A DNA stretch of 64,000 nt from CBDDHT01 sp965228615 (GTDB lineage: Bacteria > Pseudomonadota > Alphaproteobacteria > Rhizobiales > Methyloligellaceae), in assembly GCA_965228615.1 (NCBI GenBank), contig CBDDHT010000003.1, positions 868,001 through 932,000 of the forward strand, read 5' to 3'. Made by a program: the position numbers and the translations under genes. Below are positions 1-8,962 of this stretch, piece after piece. How positions within the stretch are numbered: position 1 is the stretch's first letter; every line of letters starts with the position of its first letter. The notes under the pieces were generated by a model. That model was not told the origin of the DNA. It worked only from the letters and a program-made list of their open reading frames with translations, and ran no database searches.

Positions 1-1110
1 GTCCCTGTGACCTTGATTACGGCACCCGAACGCCTTGAGGCAAACGCACTCGAGTTCATCATCACGAATCCAGGGCATTATGTAAGCTTGGCCGAGCGCT
101 TCCAGCTGAGTGCGCTTGCGACGCGGGAGCGCCGCCATCTCAATCAGAAAACAGGTCTTCTGCATTATGGAACCGCAATATTCACGCGCAGCGACCGGGA
201 TGGAATCCAGACCCTGTCCGATCTAACCGGGCAGACACTGGCCGCTGTCAGCCCCGAAGCTTTCGGTGGATTCCAGATGGCCTGGTTCGAGTTTCATCGC
301 CAGGGAATAGACCCCTTCACTGCTCTCAAAACTATTCGATACACTGGTTTCCCGCAGGATCATATCGTTGCGGACGTTCTCGAGGGGCGTGCGGATGCAG
401 GTGCGGTACGCAGCGGCCTTCTGGAGACCTTGGTCCACGAAGGGCGTCTTGACCTGTCGAAGGTCAAGGTCCTGCTCGGCAATGCGCAGACGAACTATCC
501 CTTTCTGATTTCAGGGCGTCTTTATCCTGAATGGCCGTTTGCAGTACGGATGGGAACCGACCGTCGATTGACTGAGACCGTAACGCAAGCTCTCCTCAGG
601 ACTCAGGACCCCGAGCTTGCGACAAACAACAAACTGCCGGATCTTTGGTCGGCACCATTGTCATATGAGGGTGTCCGTACCGTTGTCTCTGCATACCGGA
701 GCCGCAACGAAACAAACAAGACCGAACCCGCCGGGTCCGGCAACGATCCTTATTGGTATGTTTTCATCGCCGTCGCAGGCATCATCGGACTGGTCGTGGG
801 ATATGGCTTCCGGCGAACCCGTGCTGACGCCAGGGGGACGGTTTTCACCGGCGCGACAACACTCAATGAAGATGATGCCGCCTTCGACCAGCATAAATCG
901 CGCTTCGAAGCCCTGACCCGACGCGAACGAGAGGTCCTACGACTGATCTGCGGCGGCGAGCCCACCAAGCGGATTGCCGAGACTCTTCATATCAGCCCCA
1001 AAACGGTCGAGTATCACAGGGCGAACCTGCTGCAGAAAACCGAGGCCGGTTCAACACCGAGACTAGTACAGCTTGCAACGAAGCTCGGTTTCGATCAGGT
1101 CCCGGTTTAG
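1..1110 (+). CDS. PhnD-like sensor domain fused to LuxR-type HTH (5' partial)
   Basis: The frame is open to the left edge, so the true start probably lies outside the window; GTG at 7 is only the first internal candidate. Counting from it, residues 1-230 resemble a PhnD/transferrin-type periplasmic binding domain, 249-268 form one membrane helix, and about 300-362 are a LuxR/GerE helix-turn-helix (LTRREREVL ... ISPKTVEYHRANL). The layout suggests a one-component membrane sensor: ligand bound outside, DNA bound inside. No transporter partner is adjacent. The ligand is unknown. A DsrE-like gene follows on the same strand and could be a target, but that is inference. Confidence 0.8.
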   Translation, partial: VPVTLITAPERLEANALEFIITNPGHYVSLAERFQLSALATRERRHLNQKTGLLHYGTAIFTRSDRDGIQTLSDLTGQTLAAVSPEAFGGFQMAWFEFHRQGIDPFTALKTIRYTGFPQDHIVADVLEGRADAGAVRSGLLETLVHEGRLDLSKVKVLLGNAQTNYPFLISGRLYPEWPFAVRMGTDRRLTETVTQALLRTQDPELATNNKLPDLWSAPLSYEGVRTVVSAYRSRNETNKTEPAGSGNDPYWYVFIAVAGIIGLVVGYGFRRTRADARGTVFTGATTLNEDDAAFDQHKSRFEALTRREREVLRLICGGEPTKRIAETLHISPKTVEYHRANLLQKTEAGSTPRLVQLATKLGFDQVPV

Positions 1111-1268
1111 CACCCACCCTAGGGTAATTCCGGTTGCAAAACCCGGTCTTTGCCTAGGTGTACGCATAGCTGCGATCATGGAGACTGGAGAGGTCGGATT
1201 CGGCAAATCGTCGATCCGGGATAGTGCCTCATGCAAATGACGAAAATAACGGACATCGGGAGGAACGA

Positions 1269-1721
1269 ATGCGCTTTTTGACCCTTATGATCGCGGCAGC
1301 GATGCTCGTCGCATTTCAGCCGACAGACGCCGACGCAGGAGACCGCTACGGCAAGCAGAAAGTCGTCTATCACATCAACTACACTGGCGGTAAGGACGAT
1401 AAGAAGTACCGCGGCGCCATGCGCAACATCCAGAACCATATCAATGCGGTCGGTGCTGACAATCTTGACCTCAAAGTCGTCCTGCACGGCAATGGCGTCG
1501 GCCTGCTCGCCCAAGCCAAGAGCAATGACAAACTCAAGGTCGCCGTTTCCGGCCTCAAATCCCAGAATGTGGCATTCCACGTGTGTTCCAATACGCTTCG
1601 CGGCCGGAAAATCGACTATGGTAAGGACCTCTTCGAAGTATTCGACGAAGATATCGTCCCCAGCGGCGTCGCGGAACTGGCGCATCTGCAAGCGCAGGGT
1701 TATACCTATATCAAGCCGTAA
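1269..1721 (+). CDS. DsrE/DsrF-like exported protein
   Basis: 150 residues. ATG at 1269 is chosen over upstream in-frame starts because GGAGGAA lies just before it and the product then opens with a signal peptide (MRFLTLMIAAAMLVAF..., cleavage near ADA). The mature part has the DsrE/DsrF-like fold pattern: YHINYTGG at the first strand, VVLHGNGVGLL in the middle, and a Cys in VAFHVCSNTL. Relatives are periplasmic proteins linked to sulfur or redox chemistry, but the substrate is not defined here. A strong terminator follows, so it is probably transcribed alone or as the last gene of its unit. Confidence 0.75.
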   Translation: MRFLTLMIAAAMLVAFQPTDADAGDRYGKQKVVYHINYTGGKDDKKYRGAMRNIQNHINAVGADNLDLKVVLHGNGVGLLAQAKSNDKLKVAVSGLKSQNVAFHVCSNTLRGRKIDYGKDLFEVFDEDIVPSGVAELAHLQAQGYTYIKP

Positions 1722-1756
1722 GGCAGCGAGCGCCACTCAGGCTGCATTCAAATATC

Positions 1757-1787
1757 GGGGCGTGCGGTTTCCGCGCGCCCCTTTTTG
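1757..1787 (+). terminator. Rho-independent terminator after the DsrE-like gene
   Basis: An 11-bp GC-rich stem (1757-1767 with 1771-1781, one G-U pair) with a TTT loop is followed at once by five T residues. Confidence 0.9.
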
Positions 1788-1907
1788 TGTCCGCGTCCCT
1801 AAGGAGGCGGCGTTGCAGCGACACTGTGTAGCTTTGATGCGAAGGCGGTCTGCGCTAAAGACAGATCAACAATCCGACCAAAGATCAAATCCGAACAGGA
1901 GATTCCC

Positions 1908-2471
1908 ATGAGCGAGGAAACCTATACGCTGGCGAACTATGTCGACGATCTGAGGCGGATTTCCGCTGAAGAAAGCGACCACAAGATCGTCGTCGAAAGG
2001 CTCAAGCCCCTCGCGGAACGTCTGGGTGTCAACAGAGACTGGATCGAGCGCGACAAGATAAACTACAATCACGAGCAAGGGTTCGGCATTCAACTGCTGC
2101 ACGAAGAGCCGAACCATGATCTCGCGGTGTTTCTTTTTTCCTGGTTGCCCAATCGCGGCACGCTCCCCCACAATCACAAGACATGGGCTGTGGTTGTCGG
2201 CCTTGAAGGCGAGGAGAAGGAAGTTCACTTCGAGCGCGTCGATGACGGCACAAAGCCGGGCCATGCAGAGCTCAAGCGCACTGGGGACTGGACGCTGACG
2301 TCGGGCGCCGTTACCGCTTGCCTGCCGGAAGACATTCATAGTGTCTGGAACCATGGTGAGGACGTCTCCTTGTCGCTCCATACCTACGGCAAACACATCA
2401 ATTATACGGGCCGGTCGGAATTCGATCTTGAGCAGAACGCGGAGCGTCCCTACACAGTAGCCGTAGATTAG
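1908..2471 (+). CDS. Cysteine dioxygenase family protein (thiol dioxygenase)
   Basis: 187-residue cupin of the type I cysteine dioxygenase family, non-haem iron enzymes that oxidise thiols such as cysteine or 3-mercaptopropionate to sulfinates. The metal-site motif is LPHNHKTWAVV, and a third His probably lies in CLPEDIHSVWN. AGGAG sits before the ATG. It is cytosolic, with no signal peptide. It stands alone on its strand between a terminator and a convergent cupin gene. Whether the substrate is cysteine or 3-mercaptopropionate cannot be decided by eye. Confidence 0.85.
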   Translation: MSEETYTLANYVDDLRRISAEESDHKIVVERLKPLAERLGVNRDWIERDKINYNHEQGFGIQLLHEEPNHDLAVFLFSWLPNRGTLPHNHKTWAVVVGLEGEEKEVHFERVDDGTKPGHAELKRTGDWTLTSGAVTACLPEDIHSVWNHGEDVSLSLHTYGKHINYTGRSEFDLEQNAERPYTVAVD

Positions 2472-2630
2472 GTCGGTCTTATTTCAAGCTGACGGACGTT
2501 CGCCAGTCGCGAAATGATCGCTCAGGACCTCGGCAATGCAAGCTGGGATCTGGCCAGGCGTGGCCGAGTGTAACGATGCACCCTCTTTTTCCAGTGCATC
2601 GAAAAGCGAACAATGCCTTGGTTCGAGCCG

Positions 2631-3041
2631 CTATGGCGCCGCCAGATAGTCCCCGTCGCTCACCGGCTCAAGCCAGACAGCGCCTGCCCCGGCGTCATCG
2701 TTTTCGGATAGCGCCAGATGGCACATCATATGGTTGGGCGCCGCACCATGCCAATGGCGGGCAGCAGGCGGAATGATCACCGTATCTCCGGGCAATATTT
2801 CCTGAACCGGCTCGCCTTCGAGCTGGTATCGTCCCACCCCAGAAAGCACATAGAGAACCTGGCCCACGGCATGAGTATGCCAATTGGTTCGTCCTCCCGG
2901 TGTGAAGGTCACCCGGGTCATACGCAGCCGCGATGGGTCTTCCGGCTCAAAAACCTGGTCTTGCAGGACCTGGCCGACGAACTTGTCCGCAGGCGCCAGT
3001 TTGGTGGAGCCCGTGTTGGCTTTGACGATTCTCGATATCAT
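2631..3041 (-). CDS. Small single-domain cupin protein
   Basis: 136 residues, one cupin barrel. The first motif is TPGGRTNWHTHAVGQVLYVLSGVG and the second is LPGDTVIIPPAARHWHGAAP, giving three or four His/Glu-type metal ligands. This is the short stand-alone cupin type often annotated near quercetinase-like or carboxymuconolactone-decarboxylase-associated cupins. Reaction unknown. It is convergent with the thiol dioxygenase gene and separated by about 170 bases from the divergent response-regulator gene. Confidence 0.8.
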   Translation of the reverse strand: MISRIVKANTGSTKLAPADKFVGQVLQDQVFEPEDPSRLRMTRVTFTPGGRTNWHTHAVGQVLYVLSGVGRYQLEGEPVQEILPGDTVIIPPAARHWHGAAPNHMMCHLALSENDDAGAGAVWLEPVSDGDYLAAP

Positions 3042-3214
3042 GTCTCGATTTTCCTTATCTGGCGCACAAACAGTTTGGTTCAGCGCAGGGTCGACAGAAT
3101 CCAGCCGACTGCGCTGGAAAATGGCATGGCTCCCCGACAGGGAAGCTTAACGCTTTGGTCAGAGCAAATACGGTATTTGATAGTACTGCAGCAGCTTGAG
3201 TTTTGAGGCGTAAA

Positions 3215-4060
3215 ATGGGTAGTGGCAACTCACGCCCTGTGAAAGTCCTGATAGCCGACAGCGCCAAACTCGTGCGGCTGCTCCTGGTCGAATTGCTGCA
3301 CGATTGTCCGTTTCCGGTATCCGTGACCGAAGTGAGCGACGGCACAGATGCTTGCCGGCTGCTCCTGTCGGGTAGTTTCGACATCGTGTTTCTGGATGCC
3401 GTTATGCCGGGCATTGACGGTTTGTCTGCCCTTGAACTCTCGCATCGAATGCAGTCGCAGCCCTTTATCATCATGTTCTCGACGGCGCAGGACGATTCAA
3501 AGCGCCTGAAAGCGCGTCGCTTTGGTGCCTATGAATGTCTGAAAAAGCCATTCACAACCAAACAGATTTTCAGTCTGTTGCGCAGCTATCAGAGTATCAA
3601 GTCCCCGCATCGCGCACTCGTGGTCGACGACTCCGACACCATCAGGAAGATCGTCGATAAACTCCTTCAAAAGTCCTTCTTCAACGTCGATATCGAGGAA
3701 GCCAGCGACGGCCAATCTGCCATCAATGTTTGCAAAGACAGACCGTTCGACATCGTTTTTCTCGATGTGGTTATGCCGGGCCTCTCCGGATTGGACGTTT
3801 TGCGCGATTTGAGACGCCAGAACATTGAAACCGACATCATCTTGATGACGGCTCAAAAGGATTTTGTCCTCACGGATGAGATTAAATCCCTTGGAACGAA
3901 CATCGTGCTGCGCAAACCGTTTACGCACTTCGAGGTCAATGCGAGCCTGCACTCTGTCTGGGGCATTGACCGACCTGAGCTGGGTGCACTCGCGGTAACT
4001 CCCCCGCCTAAAGCTGAGGCCGTTCAATCCCCTAAGACCGAAGATGTCCACTATATCTAG
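3215..4060 (+). CDS. Response regulator with two receiver domains and no output domain
   Basis: About 281 residues. Two complete CheY-like receivers lie in tandem: the first with VFLDAVMPGIDG and KKPF, the second with VFLDVVMPGLSG and RKPF; both phosphoacceptor aspartates and both conserved lysines are present. The C-terminal tail (about 25 residues) is low complexity and proline-rich, so there is no DNA-binding or enzymatic output. ATG at 3215 is preferred to TTG at 3203 because GAGGCG lies before it. Such proteins act by protein-protein contact or as phosphate sinks. No cognate kinase is adjacent. Confidence 0.85.
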   Translation: MGSGNSRPVKVLIADSAKLVRLLLVELLHDCPFPVSVTEVSDGTDACRLLLSGSFDIVFLDAVMPGIDGLSALELSHRMQSQPFIIMFSTAQDDSKRLKARRFGAYECLKKPFTTKQIFSLLRSYQSIKSPHRALVVDDSDTIRKIVDKLLQKSFFNVDIEEASDGQSAINVCKDRPFDIVFLDVVMPGLSGLDVLRDLRRQNIETDIILMTAQKDFVLTDEIKSLGTNIVLRKPFTHFEVNASLHSVWGIDRPELGALAVTPPPKAEAVQSPKTEDVHYI

Positions 4061-4078
4061 ACCAAGCGTCTCCGCACG

Positions 4079-4966
4079 CTAATCAATGCGGTCGACTGGC
4101 GATCCTTTGACGGGAATCTCCATCAGATCCTCTCCCCAGATAATGTTCCCAGAATAGATCTCGGCCATCTCGGCAACAATTCGCTCGCGAATTGCAGGTT
4201 GATCGATCTGTGCGGTCATATGGGTGAGAACCAGGGTCGATACGTCTGCATCCCGGGCAACGGTCGCGGTATCGATGTGATTTCCGCAGGCCTTGCGGTA
4301 TTCGGCCGTCGGTTCGGTGCCGGAGATAAAGTGATTCATGTGGATGAGGATATCGGCGCCTTTTGCCAATGAAACGATATCGGGACAGATACCGCCGCTG
4401 TCGCCCGTGTAGCAGATCGAACCGTCGGCAGCGTCGAGACGATAGGCAAGGCACTCCAGATAGGGCTGGAAATGCCAGCCCTCGCCCACTGTCACGGTCC
4501 AGTCATTACCGTTGATCACGTTACCGCTTGTCACCTCCGTAACGTCTGGCATTGGCCGCGCGCGTTCGCCCTTACCGCCACGGGCGCGATAAATATCGAT
4601 GCTGCATTGATGCTTGGTTCTCGCCTCAATATCGGGTCCATAAATTCCGTCTTCGGCGAAGAGCTGCTCGGTCATGCGTGCAAGGGGCGACGGGCCGTAT
4701 ACGGGCAGGTCTGACACCTGCCCCGCCCCCTGGTCCCAGCGTGTCAGAACCAGACGGCCATAATCCATGCAATGATCATAGTGGAGATGGGTCAGGAAGC
4801 AGTGGGTGACATCAATCGCACGACGCCCGGATTCAAGCAGCCGGTGGTGCGCTCCTGGACCGTGGTCGACGACAATGCAATCGTCGCCGATCTCAATCAG
4901 ATATCCCGAACTCATCCGCTTCAGTGAGGGTGCCGGTGTTCCCGTTCCCAATAGTGTGACCTTCAT
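4079..4966 (-). CDS. MBL-fold metallo-hydrolase (RNase Z/arylsulfatase-like)
   Basis: 295 residues. Metallo-beta-lactamase fold with the zinc motif THLHYDHCMDY, a DHGP turn near residue 35, CYTGDSG in the middle and LTHM near the end. The opening MKVTLLGTGTPAPS is typical of the RNase Z-like branch of the superfamily, which also holds arylsulfatase- and cyclase-like hydrolases. The RNase Z exosite arm is not evident, so a small-molecule hydrolase is more likely. It converges on the two-receiver gene with an 18-base gap. Confidence 0.8.
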   Translation of the reverse strand: MKVTLLGTGTPAPSLKRMSSGYLIEIGDDCIVVDHGPGAHHRLLESGRRAIDVTHCFLTHLHYDHCMDYGRLVLTRWDQGAGQVSDLPVYGPSPLARMTEQLFAEDGIYGPDIEARTKHQCSIDIYRARGGKGERARPMPDVTEVTSGNVINGNDWTVTVGEGWHFQPYLECLAYRLDAADGSICYTGDSGGICPDIVSLAKGADILIHMNHFISGTEPTAEYRKACGNHIDTATVARDADVSTLVLTHMTAQIDQPAIRERIVAEMAEIYSGNIIWGEDLMEIPVKGSPVDRID

Positions 4967-5177
4967 ACAAATACCCTCTCCGAGTCAGAACTCCCTCTAA
5001 AACATCGAGGGTGCGATTATCGAAACCGGGTCTTTCTACCAAGGGATCTCTGAACCGTCATAGGACAAAAACGACCCGTTGGCTGTCGTGTCACAGTCAT
5101 CAATCACAGAAAGCAGCCGACGAGCAGCAGTATTGGGCTGGTCGACCGCCCGGTTGTTGGCGGGAAGAGACGAGGGT

Positions 5178-5975
5178 TCAATCATTGGCCCGCGTGCGGC
5201 CGGGCCCATCGGCGTTTTTGAACAGCTGGACGAAATTCACCGACAGATCTCGGCTGACCCGGAAATCGCGTCTGAAGGGATTGAAGACCAAGCCACGAAC
5301 CTCGGTTTCATGGAGACCCTGCGGTGCTAGAGCGGTTCTGATCTCTTCGGGTTTGACGAATTTGCACCAATCATGCGTGCCGCGCGGCAGGAGGCGCAAC
5401 ACATACTCGGCACCGATAATGCCAAATAGGAATGACTTTAACGTCCGGTTGAGCGTCGCAATGACGAGGATACCACCTGGAGCCACGAGCGTTGCACAGG
5501 CCCTCAGGAACATTGGAACGTCAGCGACATGCTCAATAACTTCCATAGACACCACGATATCGAAGCGCTCGCCGGTGCTGGCCAGTTGCTCCGGCAGCAT
5601 GTGCCGATAGTCGATCGCAATGTTCTGTGCCGCAGAATGAGAACGCGCGATCTCGATATTGCGTCCTGAAGGGTCAATGCCGACAACATCGGCCCCCATT
5701 CGCGCCATGGGCTCGGCGGCCAGACCGGCACCGCACCCAATGTCGGCGACTCGAAACCCTTTCAGCGGCTGGTCAATCAATCCAGCAGCATTCATATGTC
5801 GCGGCAAAGCCTCTTTCAGGAAGGCCAGACGTGCATCGTTGAACTGGTGCACCATCTTGAAAGCGCCGTCACGCCTCCACCATTCCGACGAAAGCTGGTT
5901 GAACCGTTCGACTTCGTCGGCGCTCGCGGACGACCGGTCAAAATCGAAGTTTGTGAGGATGTCTTTCCGTAACAT
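5178..5975 (-). CDS. ubiG: UbiG, ubiquinone biosynthesis O-methyltransferase
   Basis: 265 residues. Class I SAM-dependent methyltransferase that performs both O-methylations in ubiquinone synthesis. Motif I is VADIGCGAGLAAEPMARMGADVVGID; the N-terminus (VERFNQLSSEWWRRDGAFKMVHQFN) and the stretch EVIEHVADVPMFLRAC are characteristic of UbiG. The C-terminal region (RGTHDWCKFVKPEEI) also matches the family. Length is normal. It is a single gene here, not next to other ubi genes. Confidence 0.95.
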   Translation of the reverse strand: MLRKDILTNFDFDRSSASADEVERFNQLSSEWWRRDGAFKMVHQFNDARLAFLKEALPRHMNAAGLIDQPLKGFRVADIGCGAGLAAEPMARMGADVVGIDPSGRNIEIARSHSAAQNIAIDYRHMLPEQLASTGERFDIVVSMEVIEHVADVPMFLRACATLVAPGGILVIATLNRTLKSFLFGIIGAEYVLRLLPRGTHDWCKFVKPEEIRTALAPQGLHETEVRGLVFNPFRRDFRVSRDLSVNFVQLFKNADGPGRTRAND

Positions 5976-6121
5976 GAGATACTCGTCGGTATTCTATAAT
6001 CGGGGCGGAAAATGGTCGCTGCATGTCGCTATTTGAACGTTGGTCGATGACCGAGCCACCGTCTCAACACAGGAGATCATCGGATACCGTGCGAAAGCCG
6101 TAAGACAGCCTGGCCGCTTTC

Positions 6122-6682
6122 CTATTTTGCGGGCAATGTCAGCGGCTGGATCCCGTGACGTCTGAGAATCCGCTGCAACGTCCTGCGATGCATGCCGAGT
6201 TGTCGGGCCGTCGGCGCAAGCTTGTAATCGTTCCGCCTCAGGAAAAGTAAAATGTGCTCAAACTGTGCCTGCTTTGGCATTGTTATCTTCGCGGGCAACG
6301 GTGAGCGCGCCGTTGCCGTCGCCTGTAGTCCGCCATGAATTTCTTCTGGCGTTGCCGGTTTTATCAGATAGTCGACGGCGCCGAGTTTCACAGCTGAAAC
6401 CGCTGTGGAGATATCGCCATAACCCGTCAGGATAATGGCACGTGAGGTGGGGCATTGCTGAGTCAGATGCTCCAAGACATCCAGGCCACTGTCTGCTCCG
6501 ATGACCAACTCCAGAACTGCCGCCTGCGGCCTGACTTGATCGATCAACTCTATTGCATGCGACGTGTCATAGCTGGCGGCGATGGAGAAGCCCATGTTGA
6601 TGAAGTTCTGGCCCAGATATGCCGCATATTCCGCATCCTCATCGAGGATCAACATCGTCGGCTTTGAGTGCATGTAGTTCAT
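6122..6682 (-). CDS. ActR/RegA-like response regulator with Glu at the phosphorylation site
   Basis: About 186 residues from ATG 6682 (GTG 6700 is an alternative; neither has a clear Shine-Dalgarno). A receiver domain is followed by a Fis-type helix-turn-helix ending MHRRTLQRILRRHG, the arrangement of the ActR/RegA/PrrA redox regulators. The stretch that normally reads AVxDLRL reads AVLELVIG, so the acceptor Asp is Glu (E58, codon GAG). The conserved Thr (LTGYGD, T86) and Lys (LIKPA, K108) remain. No sensor kinase or SenC gene is adjacent. It may be phosphorylation-independent. Confidence 0.85.
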   Translation of the reverse strand: MNYMHSKPTMLILDEDAEYAAYLGQNFINMGFSIAASYDTSHAIELIDQVRPQAAVLELVIGADSGLDVLEHLTQQCPTSRAIILTGYGDISTAVSAVKLGAVDYLIKPATPEEIHGGLQATATARSPLPAKITMPKQAQFEHILLFLRRNDYKLAPTARQLGMHRRTLQRILRRHGIQPLTLPAK

Positions 6683-6848
6683 AACACGAGAGATACGCAC
6701 CAGCCGTTAGAGCGGATTACTTCCAAGTCCCTGGCGGTTCTCCTAAAGGCGTCGCGTCATCCGGTCGCAGAAATTTCATGATCCGCCGCCGTGGGTTGCG
6801 CCGTAGGTGCTGCAGTTACGCCAAGCAAAAACCCAATGGGAGAGTTTG

Positions 6849-7343
6849 ATGAAAACTGCACGCAACATGATCGCCGCTGTCGCCTTAGTCGCAATGTCAG
6901 GCTACGCCATTGCCGCCAGTCATGCCAAAGCAACGAAAGATATTGTCGACACAGCGGTCGGTGCCGGCAAATTCACCACCCTCGTAACCGCCGTGAAAGC
7001 AGCCGGGCTGGTCGATACTTTGAAAGGCAAAGGTCCCTTCACAGTCTTTGCACCGACCGACGAGGCCTTCGCAAAGCTGCCCAAGGGGACGGTCGAAAAC
7101 CTGCTGAAGCCCGAGAACAAGGAAAAGCTCGCCTCCATTCTCACCTATCACGTGGTTCCCGGTAAGATCATGTCGAAAGATATTGCCGGCAAGAAAACCG
7201 ACGTGAAGACCGTGCAGGGCGGCAAACTGTCTGTCGACGCCACATCCGGCGTCAAGGTCAACAAGGCTTCTGTTACCACACCCGACGTCATGACATCGAA
7301 CGGGGTCATTCACATCATCGATACGGTCGTCATGCCGAAATAA
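6849..7343 (+). CDS. Exported fasciclin (FAS1) domain protein 1
   Basis: 164 residues from ATG 6849, preceded by GGGAGAG. A signal peptide (MKTARNMIAAVALVAMSGYAIAAS) is followed by a single FAS1 domain: DIVDTAVGAGKFTTLVTAVKAAGL, GPFTVFAPTDEAFAKLP, LTYHVVPGKIM and the closing NGVIHIIDTVVMP (H box). FAS1 proteins are adhesive or surface proteins of the periplasm or outer surface. A second homologous gene lies at 20181-20684. The gene has its own hairpin terminator. Confidence 0.9.
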   Translation: MKTARNMIAAVALVAMSGYAIAASHAKATKDIVDTAVGAGKFTTLVTAVKAAGLVDTLKGKGPFTVFAPTDEAFAKLPKGTVENLLKPENKEKLASILTYHVVPGKIMSKDIAGKKTDVKTVQGGKLSVDATSGVKVNKASVTTPDVMTSNGVIHIIDTVVMPK

Positions 7344-7362
7344 TCGGACTCGAACATTCTAT

Positions 7363-7394
7363 GTCGCGGGGAGTCGTTCCCCGCGACAATCTTT
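7363..7394 (+). terminator. Hairpin terminator after fasciclin gene 1
   Basis: A perfect 10-bp stem (7363-7372 with 7378-7387, loop GTCGT) is followed by AATCTTT. The T-tract is interrupted, so termination may be partial. Confidence 0.65.
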
Positions 7395-7530
7395 GCACAC
7401 GAGTCGGTAACGATAGCGGCGGCACCTAGGGAATACACTGTTCCGGTCCAGGGTTTTCCCGAGTGACCGCCTCGCGTCGGCCCGCTTATACTGCTCTCCA
7501 GGACGAACATAACGATGGGGAGGCGGTCAG

Positions 7531-8916
7531 TTGCCAGCGAAATGGTTCATCGTCTGCGGTATCCTGATAACTGGATCTACCGTTTTGCCGGGCCTGTCTT
7601 TGTCCAGGGAAAGATCGATCACTGTCGACAACGCGCAAGTCCTAGCCTGGAATCGCTTCGCCAAGGGGCTATACGACGCGCACCGGCACGCTGTCTCCAA
7701 ACGTCCACTGCGAAAAGAAGAACGCGTCGGCGGCTATCACAGACGTCCCGATTATTATCGCGAAGAGTCCTATTACGACGTCGGAACGGGGCGCCTCGTA
7801 AGCCGTGTGCGATGGGTTCGCGAAAATCCAAGCCTGATGCACACCATCGAGTTCTATGTGTATGACAAGGCCGGTCGGCTTTCCCGTGATTACGGCGCCT
7901 ACTACCTGCCGGACGCGCGAAATGCCCCCGTCCAGACGCTGATTAACTTTCATCATCGCGAAAACGATCTTCACGCTTTCCGGCAATTCGATGCCTCCGG
8001 CGAGAGACTGTACGAAAAATGCCGAGGCACGTGGTTCGGCGAACCGGTCTCGATCGATATAGAAGAGCCGCTCGTTGCAACGCCGGCCCGTTTGACGACC
8101 AGCGAAGCCTACACAGCATGCTTCGGGTTCCTCCCTTCCTCTGCGGGAACTCATGTCGATCCCGCTCACGCGATCCTGGGACGGCAGACCTCCCTCGACA
8201 ATGCGAACGATCCTCAAGAAAAAGCACGGCGTCTCGTTCGCACCTACACACTGCGCCAGAAGCTCGCGCCCAACCGCGCGACCAACTATCTCAAACGCGG
8301 CCAAGCCTATTTCGAACTGTTTGACTTCGAATCCGCCATTGCCGACTTCACACGCGCATTGGAAAGCGACGACACACTCGACGAGGCCTATTTTTGGCGT
8401 GGCATGGCTCTTGGACGAAACAAGCAACTCGATCAGGCAGAAGCCGACCTGACTGTCTTTATCGCTCGAAACCCACGCTCGTCCGTGGCCTATACCAAGC
8501 GAGGCGTGCGCCGCATCTGGAATCGAGACTTCGCAGGTGCTGAAAGAGATTTCGACCAAGCCATCGCGCTGGACCCGAAAAATGCGGAGGCGCACGATGA
8601 CCTAGGCGTCCTGCAGGCGCGGCGTCTCGACAATGACGCTGCGATCCGGAGTTTCCGAACCGCGATCCATCTCGACCAAACTTATGAAAAAGCACATCAC
8701 AACCTGGCGCTCGTGCTCCACATTGTTGGGCGCTCGCCTGAAGCCCTTGTCTCCATCGAGACGGCACTGAGACTCGGGAGCAGGACCCGGTCATCGGCAC
8801 TCCTGAAAGCTGAGATCCTGGAAGCCCTCGGTCGGGCGGACGAAGCACGGATCTTGCGCCTCGAAGCTGCAATTCTACCGCGGAAAAACTGGTCGGAGAA
8901 TTTGGCGGTACAATGA
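7531..8916 (+). CDS. Exported TPR-repeat protein
   Basis: 461 residues. TTG at 7531 is accepted because GGGGAGG lies seven bases upstream and the product then starts with a signal peptide (MPAKWFIVCGILITGSTVLPG). Residues about 30-220 are of unknown type, rich in Tyr and Arg. About 240-450 hold at least five tetratricopeptide repeats, for example TNYLKRGQAYFELFDFESAIADF and DEAYFWRGMALGRNKQLDQAEADL. TPR arrays are protein-binding scaffolds; the partner is not evident. The following thioredoxin-like gene starts 46 bases downstream and may be co-transcribed. Confidence 0.75.
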   Translation: MPAKWFIVCGILITGSTVLPGLSLSRERSITVDNAQVLAWNRFAKGLYDAHRHAVSKRPLRKEERVGGYHRRPDYYREESYYDVGTGRLVSRVRWVRENPSLMHTIEFYVYDKAGRLSRDYGAYYLPDARNAPVQTLINFHHRENDLHAFRQFDASGERLYEKCRGTWFGEPVSIDIEEPLVATPARLTTSEAYTACFGFLPSSAGTHVDPAHAILGRQTSLDNANDPQEKARRLVRTYTLRQKLAPNRATNYLKRGQAYFELFDFESAIADFTRALESDDTLDEAYFWRGMALGRNKQLDQAEADLTVFIARNPRSSVAYTKRGVRRIWNRDFAGAERDFDQAIALDPKNAEAHDDLGVLQARRLDNDAAIRSFRTAIHLDQTYEKAHHNLALVLHIVGRSPEALVSIETALRLGSRTRSSALLKAEILEALGRADEARILRLEAAILPRKNWSENLAVQ

Positions 8917-8962
8917 ACATTTCCGCATTCTTGTCGAAACTGATTTAGGCATTGCAGACGAA

